Shown in pieces: positions 34,148 through 43,301 of a DNA stretch of 64,000 nt. Location of the stretch: positions 248,001 to 312,000 of the forward strand of contig JACJWF010000003.1 in the NCBI GenBank assembly GCA_020637295.1, in the 5' to 3' direction. Position 1 is the first letter of the stretch. Every line of letters starts with the position of its first letter. A model generated the notes under the pieces. The model made no database searches. It had not been told where the DNA came from and saw nothing but the letters and a program-made list of their open reading frames with translations. Origin of the DNA: Acidimicrobiaceae bacterium. Its GTDB lineage: Bacteria; Actinomycetota; Acidimicrobiia; Acidimicrobiales; Ilumatobacteraceae. A program made the position numbers and the translations under genes.

Positions 34148-35059
34148 CTAGAGCAGCGGCACGTCCGGCACCGGCACCGGCGGAGGCGCGGCGATGCGGG
34201 TGTCGTAGACGGCCTTGCCCACCACGGCGGCGAACGTGACGGCGCCGCCCACCAGCGTCAACGCCTTGGGTGTCTCGTGGAGGATGAGCAGCGCCCAGAC
34301 CGGCACGAACACCATCTCCGTCTGGGCGAACACGGTCATCGGGACGGCCGGCACATGGCGGGAGCCGGCGTTGAACATCAGCGTGCCGACGACGATGACG
34401 ACCGCGCCGTGGACCAGCGCGTACGTGGTGTCCGTCAGCGGCGGCACCAGCGGCTTGCCGGCCAGCAGGGTGATGCCGGAGCACACCGTGATCATCAGCA
34501 GCCCGTAGCCGGAGAGCGCCGGCGACCAGTCGCGGTCCAGGTCGGAGCGCACCGCGAGCGTGTAGATCGAGAACCCGATCGACGAGGCCAGCGCCGCCGC
34601 GTTGCCCGCCATGTTCCCGGCCTCGAGGTCGCCGAACACGGTGATGGTCAAGCCGACGACCCCTGTTGCCAGCGCCACCAGCGTGGAGCGGCTCAGGCGC
34701 TCGCCCATGAACCGGGCGACCACGCTGGCCACCAGCGGGGTGAGCGAGGAGAGGAACGCGGCGTTCGCCGCTGTGGTGGTCTTCACCGCGTACACGAAGC
34801 ACAGCGAGGCGAGGAACAGGCCGATGTTGGCGACCATCATCGGCCGCCCGCTGGTCCACGAGCGGAACGTGGGGAACGGCTGGCGGCGGCGGGCGGCCAG
34901 CAGTTCGATGACCACCACCACACCCACCGAGCGCCACAGCAGGTACTGAAACGCATCCGCGTGGGTGGCGGACCGGCTGAGCACCGCGCCGATGCTCCAC
35001 ACAACGCCCGACCCGATGGCCAGCAGGGAGGCGATGACAGGGAGGCGCTGATGCTCCAC
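34148..35059 (-). CDS. EamA-family membrane transporter
   Basis: The 303-residue protein has ten predicted membrane segments in two five-helix EamA repeats. The first runs from SLLAIGSGVVWSIGAVLSR, the second from MAGNAAALASSIGFSIYTLA. It is a drug/metabolite exporter-type permease; the substrate cannot be inferred. It lies 17 bases before the DUF192 gene on the same strand and divergent from trmB. Confidence 0.9.
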   Translation of the reverse strand: MEHQRLPVIASLLAIGSGVVWSIGAVLSRSATHADAFQYLLWRSVGVVVVIELLAARRRQPFPTFRSWTSGRPMMVANIGLFLASLCFVYAVKTTTAANAAFLSSLTPLVASVVARFMGERLSRSTLVALATGVVGLTITVFGDLEAGNMAGNAAALASSIGFSIYTLAVRSDLDRDWSPALSGYGLLMITVCSGITLLAGKPLVPPLTDTTYALVHGAVVIVVGTLMFNAGSRHVPAVPMTVFAQTEMVFVPVWALLILHETPKALTLVGGAVTFAAVVGKAVYDTRIAAPPPVPVPDVPLL

Positions 35060-35095
35060 GACGGGTGGACGCTACCGGCGGTAGTAGTGGTCCGG

Positions 35096-35791
35096 ATGGA
35101 CCACCCGCAGCCGCACCGGCCACCTCACGCCGGAGCCCGCAGTTTCCGCCCGCGGCGCCGCGGCATGGCCCCGGCGCGCACTGCGGCGTTCGAGCGCGAC
35201 GCCCCGGCGTGGACGGTGGAGGAAGGCGGCCCGCCACTGGACCTCGCCGCACTGTTCCCCGGCTGCGACGGGGTGGTCCTGGACATCGGCTTCGGTGGTG
35301 GCGAGGGCCTGATCGCCATGGCGGCGGCGCAGCCGGGCCAGGGCATCCTCGGCGTGGAGGTGCACACCCCCGGTGTCGCCCGGGTGGTGGAGGCCATCGT
35401 CACCGAAGGCTGGCGGCACGTTCGGGTCTCCACCGCCGACGTCCTCGACCTGCTGCCCAGGGTGCCGCCCGGCTCGCTGGCCGGTGTGCGCATCTGGTTC
35501 CCCGACCCGTGGTTGAAGCAGCGCCAGCGTCACCGCCGGCTGGTACGGCCCGACGTGGTGACCCGCCTGGTGGACCGCCTGCGGCCCGGCGGTTTCGTGC
35601 ACGTGGCCACCGACATCGCCGACTACGCCAGCGAGGCGGAGGGCGTGCTGGCGGGGGAGGGCCGGCTGGCGGGCGGTGTGATCCCGCGCCCCGAATGGCG
35701 GCCGCTCACCCGCTTCGAGCAGCGCGGCCTGGAGGCCGGCCGCACGCCGGTGGACCTGTGGTTCACCCGCCAGGACGGTGCCGGCGCCTGA
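35096..35791 (+). CDS. trmB: tRNA (guanine-N7-)-methyltransferase TrmB
   Basis: The 231-residue enzyme makes m7G46 in tRNAs. It has the SAM site VVLDIGFGGGEGLIAMAA and GVEVHTPGVARVVEA. The TrmB signature is RIWFPDPWLKQRQRHRRLVR, and the C-terminal motif RFEQRGLEAGRTPVDLWFTR is typical. The ATG at 35096 gives a normal length; the upstream open frame is antisense to the EamA gene. It is divergent from that gene with a 36-base gap. Confidence 0.95.
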   Translation: MDHPQPHRPPHAGARSFRPRRRGMAPARTAAFERDAPAWTVEEGGPPLDLAALFPGCDGVVLDIGFGGGEGLIAMAAAQPGQGILGVEVHTPGVARVVEAIVTEGWRHVRVSTADVLDLLPRVPPGSLAGVRIWFPDPWLKQRQRHRRLVRPDVVTRLVDRLRPGGFVHVATDIADYASEAEGVLAGEGRLAGGVIPRPEWRPLTRFEQRGLEAGRTPVDLWFTRQDGAGA

Positions 35792-35801
35792 CCCGCCGGG
35801 G

Positions 35802-37268
35802 TCAGGTCCAGAGCAGTTCGGGGCGCCGGCCGATGCCACCGTTGCGCAGCAGCATCCCGGTCATCTGCCGGTCCAGATGGGCCTGGCGCCACACCAGCAT
35901 CTTCTGGGCCAGCGGCAGCACCACGGCCGGGTCGGTGACCCGGGTGTTCCAGGTGGGGTCGGCGACCAGGTCGAAGCACAGCCAGTCTCCCTCGCCGAAC
36001 TGCACGTAGGCATGGCGGTCGGTGCGCAGGGTGGCGAGGTTCATCCGCTCCAGCCGCCGGTCCCACGGCCACGGATGGTCGCCCATGGGGATGAAGGCGT
36101 CGCGCCAGTCCCACTCCCAGTGGGCCTCGGTGCGCCAGCCGTCGGGGCGTTCGCCGCGCAGGAAGGGTGTGAGTGGGAAGCCGTCGCACTGCAGCGGCAC
36201 GGGCTGGCCGATGGCCTCGGCCACGGTGGGCACGATGTCCACGTTCTCGGTGAAGTCGGTGACGACGGTGCCGTGGCCGCCCGGCAGCCGGGGGTCGCGG
36301 ACGATCCCGAGGATGTGGTAGCTGCTCTCGAAGAACCCGGCCTTCTGCACCAGCCCCTGGTCGCACAGTTGCTCGCCGTGGTCGGCGGTGACCACGACCA
36401 CCGTGTCCTGCCACTCGCCCCGGTCGCGCAGGCGCTGCCACAGGCGACCCATGTGGTGGTCCACCTCGGTGATCATCCCCCAGTACTGGCGGCGCAGGTG
36501 GTCGATCTCGGCCGGGTCGGTGGGCCCGGTGGCGCCGGTGCCGCTGAGCAGCACGTCGTGCAGGTGGTGACGGTGGTCCGGCACGGGAAGCGGCGGTGGC
36601 ACGGCGTCGTCGTCGTACATCGTGGCGTAACTCCCCGCCGCGTCGTAGGGCGGGTGGGGGCGGATGTACGAGAGGTGGGCGAACCATGGCCGGTCGCCCT
36701 CTGCCGCCGACCAGCCCTCCAGCCACTCGAAGAAGCGGTCGGTGAGGAACGTCGTGACGCTGTGCGCCTCCGGCCGCTCGTGCTCGGTGGCCAGCATCAC
36801 GTCCGGCCCGGGGCTGGTGTCGTAGCCGAGCTCGGCCAGCCACTCCAGCCACGCCACGTGGTGCTCGTCCAGGCGGAGGACCTCCTCGAACCCGGGCAGC
36901 ACGCCCTCGTAGGTGGACAGGCGCCAGTCGTCCGGGTCGGTGACCTGGCGGGGGTCGGCCCCCACATCCGTGTAGCCGAACATCACGGGTTGGTAGCCGG
37001 CGCGGATGCCCACCCGGGCGACATTGTCGAAGCGGTGGTCCAGCGGGGTGCCGTTCGCGACCACCCGGTTGTTCATCTGGTAGGTGCCGGTGTACAGCGC
37101 CGCCCGGCCCGGTGCGCACGGGGCGGCCTGCGAGTAGTGGCGGGCGAAGCGCACCCCCTCCGCGGCGAGGGCGTCCAGGTGCGGCGTGCGCACCACGGGG
37201 TGGCCGGCGCACGACAGGGAATCTCCCCTGAACTGGTCGAGCGTGATGAGGAGTACGTTCGGTCGCAT
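35802..37268 (-). CDS. Sulfatase / alkaline-phosphatase superfamily hydrolase
   Basis: The 488-residue protein starts RPNVLLITLDQFRGDSLSCA with the metal Asp. The formylglycine motif follows as CAPGRAALYTG (C-x-P-x-R), so it should be activated by a formylglycine-generating enzyme. VVVVTADHGEQLCDQG gives the C-terminal metal site. No signal peptide is visible, so it is cytoplasmic. The Gly in CAPGR and the DQFRGD opening also fit phosphonate-monoester-hydrolase-like members, so the ester (sulfate or phosphonate/phosphodiester) is undecided. Its ATG overlaps that of the divergent SGNH gene. Confidence 0.88.
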   Translation of the reverse strand: MRPNVLLITLDQFRGDSLSCAGHPVVRTPHLDALAAEGVRFARHYSQAAPCAPGRAALYTGTYQMNNRVVANGTPLDHRFDNVARVGIRAGYQPVMFGYTDVGADPRQVTDPDDWRLSTYEGVLPGFEEVLRLDEHHVAWLEWLAELGYDTSPGPDVMLATEHERPEAHSVTTFLTDRFFEWLEGWSAAEGDRPWFAHLSYIRPHPPYDAAGSYATMYDDDAVPPPLPVPDHRHHLHDVLLSGTGATGPTDPAEIDHLRRQYWGMITEVDHHMGRLWQRLRDRGEWQDTVVVVTADHGEQLCDQGLVQKAGFFESSYHILGIVRDPRLPGGHGTVVTDFTENVDIVPTVAEAIGQPVPLQCDGFPLTPFLRGERPDGWRTEAHWEWDWRDAFIPMGDHPWPWDRRLERMNLATLRTDRHAYVQFGEGDWLCFDLVADPTWNTRVTDPAVVLPLAQKMLVWRQAHLDRQMTGMLLRNGGIGRRPELLWT

Positions 37269-38421
37269 GTCGTCGCTTCGTGAGGTTCCGGTGGATGTCG
37301 CACCCGTGGAGGTGCGTGGCGCGTTCGAGTTGGATCGTACGCCGATGGGGCTGCTGCCCCGCCGCCTGCCGGTGTGGACCCGGCCGCAGATCCCCGATCT
37401 GTTCATGAACACGATGGTCACCATGCCGTCCGGCGTTCGCCTGGCGTTCACCACCGACTCGCCCGTGGTGGAGTTGACCGTCCATCCGCGCACGATGCAC
37501 ACGGTGGGCACCGACCTGCGGCTGCCCGTGTTCCAAATGACCGTGGACGGCATGGTGCAGGCGGACGTGGTGGCCCATGGCGGGTCGTTCGTGCACGTGG
37601 ACCGGATGCTCGGCCCGGAGGGCGTGACGTTCGAGCACGGTGGCCCGGCGACGCTGCGGTGGGACGACCTCGGCGCCGGGGAGAAGGCGGTGGAGATCTG
37701 GTTCCCCACCAACGCCTCGGTGGAGATCCAGGCGCTGCGCGTCGTCGCCGAAGCGTCGGTGGGCACGGCGCCGGCGAAGGGCCGCCGCTGGACCCATTAC
37801 GGGTCGAGCATCAGCCACTGCATGGACGTGGACCGCCCGTTCGACGCCTGGCCCGCCCAGGTGGCGCAGGCCGCCGGGGTGGAGCTCACCTCGTTCGCTC
37901 TGGCCGGGCAGTGCCAGCTCGACCCCTTCATGGGTCGGGTCATCGGAGACCACCCCGCCGACGTGATCAGCCTCAAGCTGGGCATCAACCTGGTGAACAA
38001 CAACTCGATGAACCAGCGCACGTTCACGCCCGCGGTCCACGGCCTGCTGGACAGCATCCGCGAACGTCAGCCGGTCACACCGGTGCTCGTGGTGTCGCCG
38101 ATCTTCTGCCCCATGGCGGAGGCCCACCCCGGCCCGACCGTGCCGGTGGAGGGCGGGTTCGACGTGGTGGCTGCAGCGCCCTCGGTGCGGCCGTTCCCGC
38201 TGACGCTGGAGTGGATCCGAAGCGCGCTGGAGTTCGTGGTGATGGCCCGGCGGGAGGCCGGTGACGTCAACCTGCACTACCTGGACGGGCTGACGCTCTT
38301 CGGCGCCGACGACCAGGCCCTGCTGTACGACCGCCTGCATCCCACGCCTGAGGGCTACCGCCTGCTGGGCGAGCGGTTCCTGCCCCAGGCGTTCGGCGAG
38401 GGTGCACCCCTGGCCGGGTGA
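37267..38421 (+). CDS. SGNH/GDSL-type hydrolase
   Basis: The 384-residue protein has an N-terminal beta-rich domain (residues about 1-165) and an SGNH esterase domain. Block I is WTHYGSSISHCMDVDRP (the serine lies within GSSIS), block III includes LKLGINLVNNNSM, and block V is DRLHPTPEGYRLLGERF with the catalytic Asp-His. It probably removes acyl groups from a carbohydrate. The start ATG at 37267 follows TACGTT by seven bases (leaderless) and overlaps the ATG of the divergent sulfatase in the tetramer CATG. The pair may de-esterify the same substrate. Confidence 0.87.
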   Translation: MSSLREVPVDVAPVEVRGAFELDRTPMGLLPRRLPVWTRPQIPDLFMNTMVTMPSGVRLAFTTDSPVVELTVHPRTMHTVGTDLRLPVFQMTVDGMVQADVVAHGGSFVHVDRMLGPEGVTFEHGGPATLRWDDLGAGEKAVEIWFPTNASVEIQALRVVAEASVGTAPAKGRRWTHYGSSISHCMDVDRPFDAWPAQVAQAAGVELTSFALAGQCQLDPFMGRVIGDHPADVISLKLGINLVNNNSMNQRTFTPAVHGLLDSIRERQPVTPVLVVSPIFCPMAEAHPGPTVPVEGGFDVVAAAPSVRPFPLTLEWIRSALEFVVMARREAGDVNLHYLDGLTLFGADDQALLYDRLHPTPEGYRLLGERFLPQAFGEGAPLAG

Positions 38422-38424
38422 GGC

Positions 38425-40095
38425 TCAGCGCGCCAGTTCGGCGCGCAGCTGGCCGAGGCCGATGGCGCCCAGCTTCAGCGCACGGGTGTGCCACGCCTTG
38501 AGGTCGAACGCGTCGCCGTCGCGGGCCATCGCCTCGGCGCGTGCGGCCACCCACTCTCGCTGGCCGATCTTGTAGCTGATGGCCTGGCCGGGCCAGCCGA
38601 GGTAGCGGTCGATCTCGCTGCGCATGAATGCCTCGGTGTTGCCGGTCTCCTTCACGGCGAACTCGAAGGCCAGGTCGGCGTTCCACACCTCGCCCGGGTG
38701 GAACGGGGTGCCGTCGTTCAGCGTGGTGCCGTCGGGGATGCGGTACCCGAGGTGCATGCCGATGTCGATGATCACCCGGACCGTGCGCAGGATCTGGCCG
38801 CCGAGGAAGCCGAGGCGCTCGTCGGCGTTGCGGAACCAGCCGAACTCGTCGCACAACTGCTCCGCGTAGAGGGCCCAGCCTTCACCGTGGCCACTGATGA
38901 AGCCGTTGCGCTGCATGCGGCTGAGCGACCCCGCCTGGAGTTTGGCGTAGGCGATCTGCAGGTGGTGACCGGGCACGCTCTCGTGGTAGCAGGTGGTGAC
39001 GTCGCCCCACTTGGGGAACATCGTGCGCCCGAGCGCCGGGTACCACGTGCGGCCGGGCCGGCTGAAGTCCTCCGACGGGCCGGTGTAGTAGGCCGCGGCG
39101 CCGGAGCCCTCCGGTGGGATGCGGGCCTCGCAGCGGTCGATCTGCGGGGGGATCTCGAAGTGGGCCTTGCTGCGGGCCAGCGCCTCGTCGGTGAGATCCT
39201 GCAACCATGCCTGGTAGGCGTCCACGCCGTGGACGGCCCGGGCGGGGTCCGTGTCCAGCAGGTGGATGACCTCGGCGAACGAACCGCCGGGCAGGATCTC
39301 CTCACACGTGCGGCGGATGTCGGCGCGGAGGGCGTGGAAGTCCGACCACGCCCAGTCGTACATCTCCTGCGGGTCCAGATCCGCCCCGAGGAACTCGCGC
39401 ACGGCCACCCGGTAGCGCTCCGGGCCGCACCCGTCCGTGGGGCTGGCATCGGGCAGGTAGGTGCCGCGCAGGTACTGGGCGAAGCGATCGAACGCAGTGT
39501 TGGCGCCCTCCGCGCCGTTGCGGATGTCGGTCACCATCGCGGCCGGGAGATCCGCCGCCTCGGCCTCCGCCACCAGCGTGTCGAACCAGCGGTCCGTCGC
39601 CCACGTGGCCGCCTGGTCGGCGGCGGCGTGCACCTGCCGGGTGGCGGCCACGATGCCGCGGCTGCGGCCCAGTTCGTAGGTGCGGGTCAGGCCCTCCATC
39701 GTGGCCGGCAGGTCGCGCAGGCGGGCGGCGATGCTGGCCCAGGCCTGCTCGCCGTCGCGGTCCATCAGGTCGAACACTGCCCGCACGTCGCAGGCGGGGG
39801 CGGCGATGGCGTTGAGCCCGGCCATCCACTCGCCGAGATCGTGCCGCATGCCGGCGGCCTCCAGCCGTTCCTCGAGGTAGCCCTTGGCGATGCGGTCGTC
39901 CTCGTTGGTGGGCTCGAGGGCCCGGACCTCGGCCAGCAGGGCCCGCTCGTGCGCAGCCCGCGCCTCCTCGCCGTCCGGCGACAGATCGGTCATCTCGCCG
40001 TCGTGCCCGGGCACGCCGCCGAACGTGGCGAGCAGCGGGTTGAGGGCGGCCATCTCGCTGATCGCGCGGTCGCTGAGGGCGAAGATCGGTGTCAT
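38425..40095 (-). CDS. DUF885 family putative metallopeptidase
   Basis: The 556-residue protein is largely helical. It carries the metallopeptidase-like motif TCYHESVPGHHLQIAY near residue 365, with a second conserved site in GHGEGWALYAEQLCDE. The C-terminal motif GWPGQAISYKIGQREW is diagnostic of DUF885. No signal peptide is visible. The ATG at 40095 lies six bases after TACGCT. Members are thought to be zinc carboxypeptidase-like; the substrate is unknown. Ends three bases after the convergent SGNH gene. Confidence 0.9.
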   Translation of the reverse strand: MTPIFALSDRAISEMAALNPLLATFGGVPGHDGEMTDLSPDGEEARAAHERALLAEVRALEPTNEDDRIAKGYLEERLEAAGMRHDLGEWMAGLNAIAAPACDVRAVFDLMDRDGEQAWASIAARLRDLPATMEGLTRTYELGRSRGIVAATRQVHAAADQAATWATDRWFDTLVAEAEAADLPAAMVTDIRNGAEGANTAFDRFAQYLRGTYLPDASPTDGCGPERYRVAVREFLGADLDPQEMYDWAWSDFHALRADIRRTCEEILPGGSFAEVIHLLDTDPARAVHGVDAYQAWLQDLTDEALARSKAHFEIPPQIDRCEARIPPEGSGAAAYYTGPSEDFSRPGRTWYPALGRTMFPKWGDVTTCYHESVPGHHLQIAYAKLQAGSLSRMQRNGFISGHGEGWALYAEQLCDEFGWFRNADERLGFLGGQILRTVRVIIDIGMHLGYRIPDGTTLNDGTPFHPGEVWNADLAFEFAVKETGNTEAFMRSEIDRYLGWPGQAISYKIGQREWVAARAEAMARDGDAFDLKAWHTRALKLGAIGLGQLRAELAR

Positions 40096-40160
40096 GCGGG
40101 CAGCGTAGGCCAGCGCCGGGGCCGGGTGGCGAGGGCGGTCACCAGAGCAGAAAACATGAG

Positions 40161-40188
40161 TTGTCAAGGCTCAGGATTTCTGTATCAT
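40161..40188 (+). promoter_or_regulatory. Promoter of hsp20
   Basis: TTGTCA (40161-40166) and TATCAT (40183-40188) are separated by 16 bases, a normal housekeeping-type promoter. A leader of roughly 60 bases with a strong AAGGAGG ribosome site follows. No HspR HAIR element or CIRCE element is visible; a short TGAG-N9-CTCA dyad surrounds the -35. Confidence 0.6.
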
Positions 40189-40254
40189 GACGTCACACAG
40201 CGGTTTCCTTCGGAACCGCGCAGCAACCAACACCTCACAAGGAGGCCCACTGCC

Positions 40255-40707
40255 ATGCTGATCGTCCGCAACAACCGCTCCCTGGACTCGCTGGATCGGA
40301 TGTTCGACCAGCTCACCACGTCGTTCTTCGCCGCCCCGGCGCGCACCCGCACCGCCGCACCCATCGTCAACGCCGACTGGCACGACGGCACCCTGGTGCT
40401 CACGGTGGACCTGCCCGGCATCCCGCAGGAGGCCGTGTCCGTCGAGGTCGCCGAGCGTGGCCTCACCGTGGCCGTGGACCATGCCACCGATCGCGGCGAA
40501 CTGCGCTGGAGCCGCACCATGCAGCTCGGCGGGTCGCTGGATGCCGATGCCGTCACCGCCCAGTACGCCGACGGCCGGCTCACCATCACCGTGCCGCCGG
40601 CGGCCAAGCCCGAGCCGCGCAAGGTGATGATCGCCGGCCCGGCCGAGGCTCAGCCGGCTGCCATCGATGCCGCCTCCAGCGAGGCCGCGGAGGCCGTGGA
40701 GGGCTGA
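40255..40707 (+). CDS. Hsp20 / alpha-crystallin small heat shock protein
   Basis: The 150-residue protein has a short N-terminal arm and an alpha-crystallin domain (residues about 40-125). WHDGTLVLTVDLPGIPQEAV, the beta-hairpin region, and YADGRLTITVPPAAKPEP are visible; the I-x-I/V motif is ITV. It is an ATP-independent holdase chaperone. It has a strong ribosome site and its own promoter and terminator, so it is monocistronic. Confidence 0.94.
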   Translation: MLIVRNNRSLDSLDRMFDQLTTSFFAAPARTRTAAPIVNADWHDGTLVLTVDLPGIPQEAVSVEVAERGLTVAVDHATDRGELRWSRTMQLGGSLDADAVTAQYADGRLTITVPPAAKPEPRKVMIAGPAEAQPAAIDAASSEAAEAVEG

Positions 40708-40735
40708 ACCTCCGCCACGTGTGCTTCCCTCCGGG

Positions 40736-40758
40736 AACGGGACCTTCGCCCGTTTTTT
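40736..40758 (+). terminator. Rho-independent terminator of hsp20
   Basis: AACGGG pairs with CCCGTT across a seven-base loop (ACCTTCG), and the run continues into a six-T tract. It is the clearest intrinsic terminator in the window. Confidence 0.82.
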
Positions 40759-40829
40759 CTGGCGTGCACGGAGTGACACAATGCCCTCACCCCCACATCC
40801 CGGGGGCCCGATTCCTGGAGGGGAAGCAC

Positions 40830-41210
40830 ATGTCGGTCGACATCGTCATCGAGGTGGACAACAAGCCAGGCGTGCTGGCGTCCATTGCTGCTGCTGTCAG
40901 CGACGCCGGGGTCAACCTGGCCGCCGCCACGTGCATCGGCAAGGGCGACACCGCCGAGTTGCACATCTTGGTGCCGCATGCCGAACCCGTGTTGCATGCG
41001 CTGGCCATCACCCACGCGGACTTCCACATCCGGGCCCACGAGGTCGTCGTCGTCGACGTGCACGACCGGCCCGGTGAACTGGCCGATCTGGCCCGCAAGA
41101 TCGCCGAGGCGCACGTCAACGTGGACACGATCTACGTCGCCACCGGGAACCGGGTGGTGTTCGGGTCGTCGGACATCGACAGCCTGAAGCAGGCGCTCGC
41201 CGACGCCTGA
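40830..41210 (+). CDS. Double ACT-domain protein
   Basis: The 126-residue protein consists of two ACT domains and nothing else. The first is DIVIEVDNKPGVLASIAAAV (residues 3-22), the second VVVDVHDRPGELADLARKIA (residues 72-91). ACT domains bind amino acids or other small ligands, so a regulatory role in amino-acid metabolism is likely. GGAGGGG lies upstream of the ATG at 40830. No effector or partner is visible nearby. Confidence 0.88.
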   Translation: MSVDIVIEVDNKPGVLASIAAAVSDAGVNLAAATCIGKGDTAELHILVPHAEPVLHALAITHADFHIRAHEVVVVDVHDRPGELADLARKIAEAHVNVDTIYVATGNRVVFGSSDIDSLKQALADA

Positions 41211-41214
41211 GGCG

Positions 41215-42075
41215 TCAGGCCGCCACCGGCTGCGTGCCGCGAACGCTCGTTCGGTACATCTCGCGGCGCTGCCCGGCGTAGTCGTTGATGGCGAAGTGCT
41301 GGGTGGCGAAGTTGTCCCAGATCACCAGTTGGTGCTGCTGCCAGCGGATCCGGCAGGTGAGGTTGGGGTGCACCGCGTGCTGCGTCAGGCGGTGCAGCAG
41401 GGCCCGGCTCTCGTCGGCCGGCAGACCCTCGAACCCGGTGGTGTAGACGGGGTTCACGAACAGCGCCGCCCGCCCCGTGCGCGGGTGGCGGATGACGGCG
41501 GGATGGTTGTGCACCTGGTGGGCCTCGGGGCTGGGCTCGATGGCCATCGAGGTGCGCCCGGCCACCTGCTCCAGGTAGCCGCCCGTGCCGTAGGCCATGC
41601 CCGCCGAGTGGGTGGCCCGCAGGTGCAGCAGGCGTTCCTGCAGTTCGGCCGGCAACGTCTCGTACGCGAGGTACTGGTTGGCCCACATCGTGTCGCCGCC
41701 GTACGCCGGCACGTCCCAAGCATGCAGCACCGTGTACGCCGGTGGTGCCGGCAGGTAGCTGAGGTCCGTGTGCCAGGCGTTGGCGAAGTTCAGCTCGTCG
41801 GTGGGTTCCTTGATCACCCGGATGACGTACGGGCGCCCGGCCACCGGCGTCACGTACGGGGTGACGTCGCGCCCTCCCAGCTCGTCCGTGAACCGCTCCA
41901 GCTGGTCGAGGCCGAGGTGCTGGTCGGGCAGGGCCACGACGAGGTGTTCGTCGACGATGCGGCGCAGCGCTTCTACCTGGTCGGGCGACTGCGCGTCCCG
42001 CAGGTCGAACCCGCGCACGACGGCGCCGCACGCACCGGCGATCCGCTCCACTTCGATGCCTGTCCCCGTGCTCAT
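41215..42075 (-). CDS. TauD/TfdA-family Fe(II)/2-oxoglutarate dioxygenase
   Basis: The 286-residue protein has the iron motif WHTDLSYLPAPPAYTVLH (H-x-D) near residue 102 and the distal His in DNFATQHFAINDY. The 2-oxoglutarate-binding Arg follows in GQRREMYRTSV. The family hydroxylates taurine, alkyl sulfates, 2,4-D or other carboxylates. The substrate here is unknown. It starts at ATG 42075 with a GGGGG-type ribosome site. Confidence 0.92.
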   Translation of the reverse strand: MSTGTGIEVERIAGACGAVVRGFDLRDAQSPDQVEALRRIVDEHLVVALPDQHLGLDQLERFTDELGGRDVTPYVTPVAGRPYVIRVIKEPTDELNFANAWHTDLSYLPAPPAYTVLHAWDVPAYGGDTMWANQYLAYETLPAELQERLLHLRATHSAGMAYGTGGYLEQVAGRTSMAIEPSPEAHQVHNHPAVIRHPRTGRAALFVNPVYTTGFEGLPADESRALLHRLTQHAVHPNLTCRIRWQQHQLVIWDNFATQHFAINDYAGQRREMYRTSVRGTQPVAA

Positions 42076-42116
42076 CGACGCCCCCTCGTGCCGACCTGGT
42101 GATCTGGAGGGAGACG

Positions 42117-43301
42117 TTAGGCGCGCGCGGGCGTGGCGACCACGGCGCGCAACCGGTTCATGCCGACGGCAAGCAACACGAACGAGGCGCCGGCGACCAC
42201 GGCGAAGGCGGCGCGCATTCCCTGCCACTCACCGACCGCGCCGGTGCACACGGCCACCAGCAGCGCGCCGGAGCGCTGACCGAACAGCATCGACCCCAGG
42301 CCCGCGCCCGCGGACGTCCCAGGCAGCCGCGCTGCCATGGCGTAGAGCGACGGGAAGAACACGGAGAGGCCCAGGCCCCACACGACCAGGCCGGTGACCG
42401 CGACCGCGGTGAACGGCGTGGCGACGGTGATGACGGCCCCGGTGCCGACGAGCACCTGGGCACCGACCAGCAGGCGGTGCTCGCCCACGCGCATGAGGAC
42501 GTGATCGCCCGCCAGGCGGCCGACGAGCATGGCGCCCGCGCAGGCCACCGTGCCGAGGCCGGCGAAGCGGCCGGCGTCGAACTCGTCGCGCATCAGGACG
42601 GCGGCCCAGTCGTTGGGCAGCACCTCCAGGCCGATCGCCCCGATGGCGGCGAGCGCGACGAGCACGGCCAGCCCGCTGACGCGCCGGCGCGGCACGGCAG
42701 CATCGTGGTGCTCCGTGTGCGGGGTCGGCGGCGGGTCGACGGGGTCCAGCAGATGGCGCACGGTGTAGACGGTCACCAGCAGGACGGCGCCGACGGCCGT
42801 GAGGTGCCAGCGGATGCCGATGCGTGCCGCGGCCGCGGCCCCGCCGACCAGCGCGCCGCTGGTGAAGCCCAGGCTCCACGCGGCGTGGAGCCGGTTCATG
42901 ATCGGGCGGGACATGCGGCCCTGGGCGATGACGCCCTGGGTGTTCATCGCCACGTCGTTCAGCACGTCGAGGATGCCGAGCGCTGAGAGGACCGCGAGCA
43001 GCAGCGGGGCGTTGGGCACGAACGCCACCAGCGGCATGCCGATCGAGAGCAGGGTTGCGGCCAGGACGACGAGATGGCGGCTGCCCATGCGGTCGCTGAT
43101 CCGGCCGACGATCAGCGAGCCGATGATGCCGCCGAGGCCGCCGCCGAGCAGGGTGACGCCGAGGCTGTCGTTGGAGAGGCCGAGCGAATCGCGGATCTCC
43201 GGGATGCGTGGCAGCCAGTTGCTGAAGGTCGCCCCGTTGACGAAGAAGAGCACCCCCACGCCCAGCGTCGCCCGGCGCGGTGACGTGGGCGTGGTGGTCA
43301 C
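42117..43301 (-). CDS. Major facilitator superfamily transporter
   Basis: The 394-residue protein has twelve predicted membrane segments. The loop 2-3 motif is GRISDRMGSRHLVVL, and NDVAMNTQGVIAQGRMSRPI resembles the FucP/YfiS-type MFS subgroup. It starts at GTG 43301, overlapping the aminotransferase stop by four bases, which suggests import or export of a related amino acid. Direction and substrate are not known. Confidence 0.9.
   Translation of the reverse strand: MTTTPTSPRRATLGVGVLFFVNGATFSNWLPRIPEIRDSLGLSNDSLGVTLLGGGLGGIIGSLIVGRISDRMGSRHLVVLAATLLSIGMPLVAFVPNAPLLLAVLSALGILDVLNDVAMNTQGVIAQGRMSRPIMNRLHAAWSLGFTSGALVGGAAAAARIGIRWHLTAVGAVLLVTVYTVRHLLDPVDPPPTPHTEHHDAAVPRRRVSGLAVLVALAAIGAIGLEVLPNDWAAVLMRDEFDAGRFAGLGTVACAGAMLVGRLAGDHVLMRVGEHRLLVGAQVLVGTGAVITVATPFTAVAVTGLVVWGLGLSVFFPSLYAMAARLPGTSAGAGLGSMLFGQRSGALLVAVCTGAVGEWQGMRAAFAVVAGASFVLLAVGMNRLRAVVATPARA

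Noticed and set aside
40141..40254. HspR (HAIR) or CIRCE operator before hsp20
   Set aside because: Neither consensus dyad is present; only a short TGAG-N9-CTCA dyad was found, which is too weak to call.
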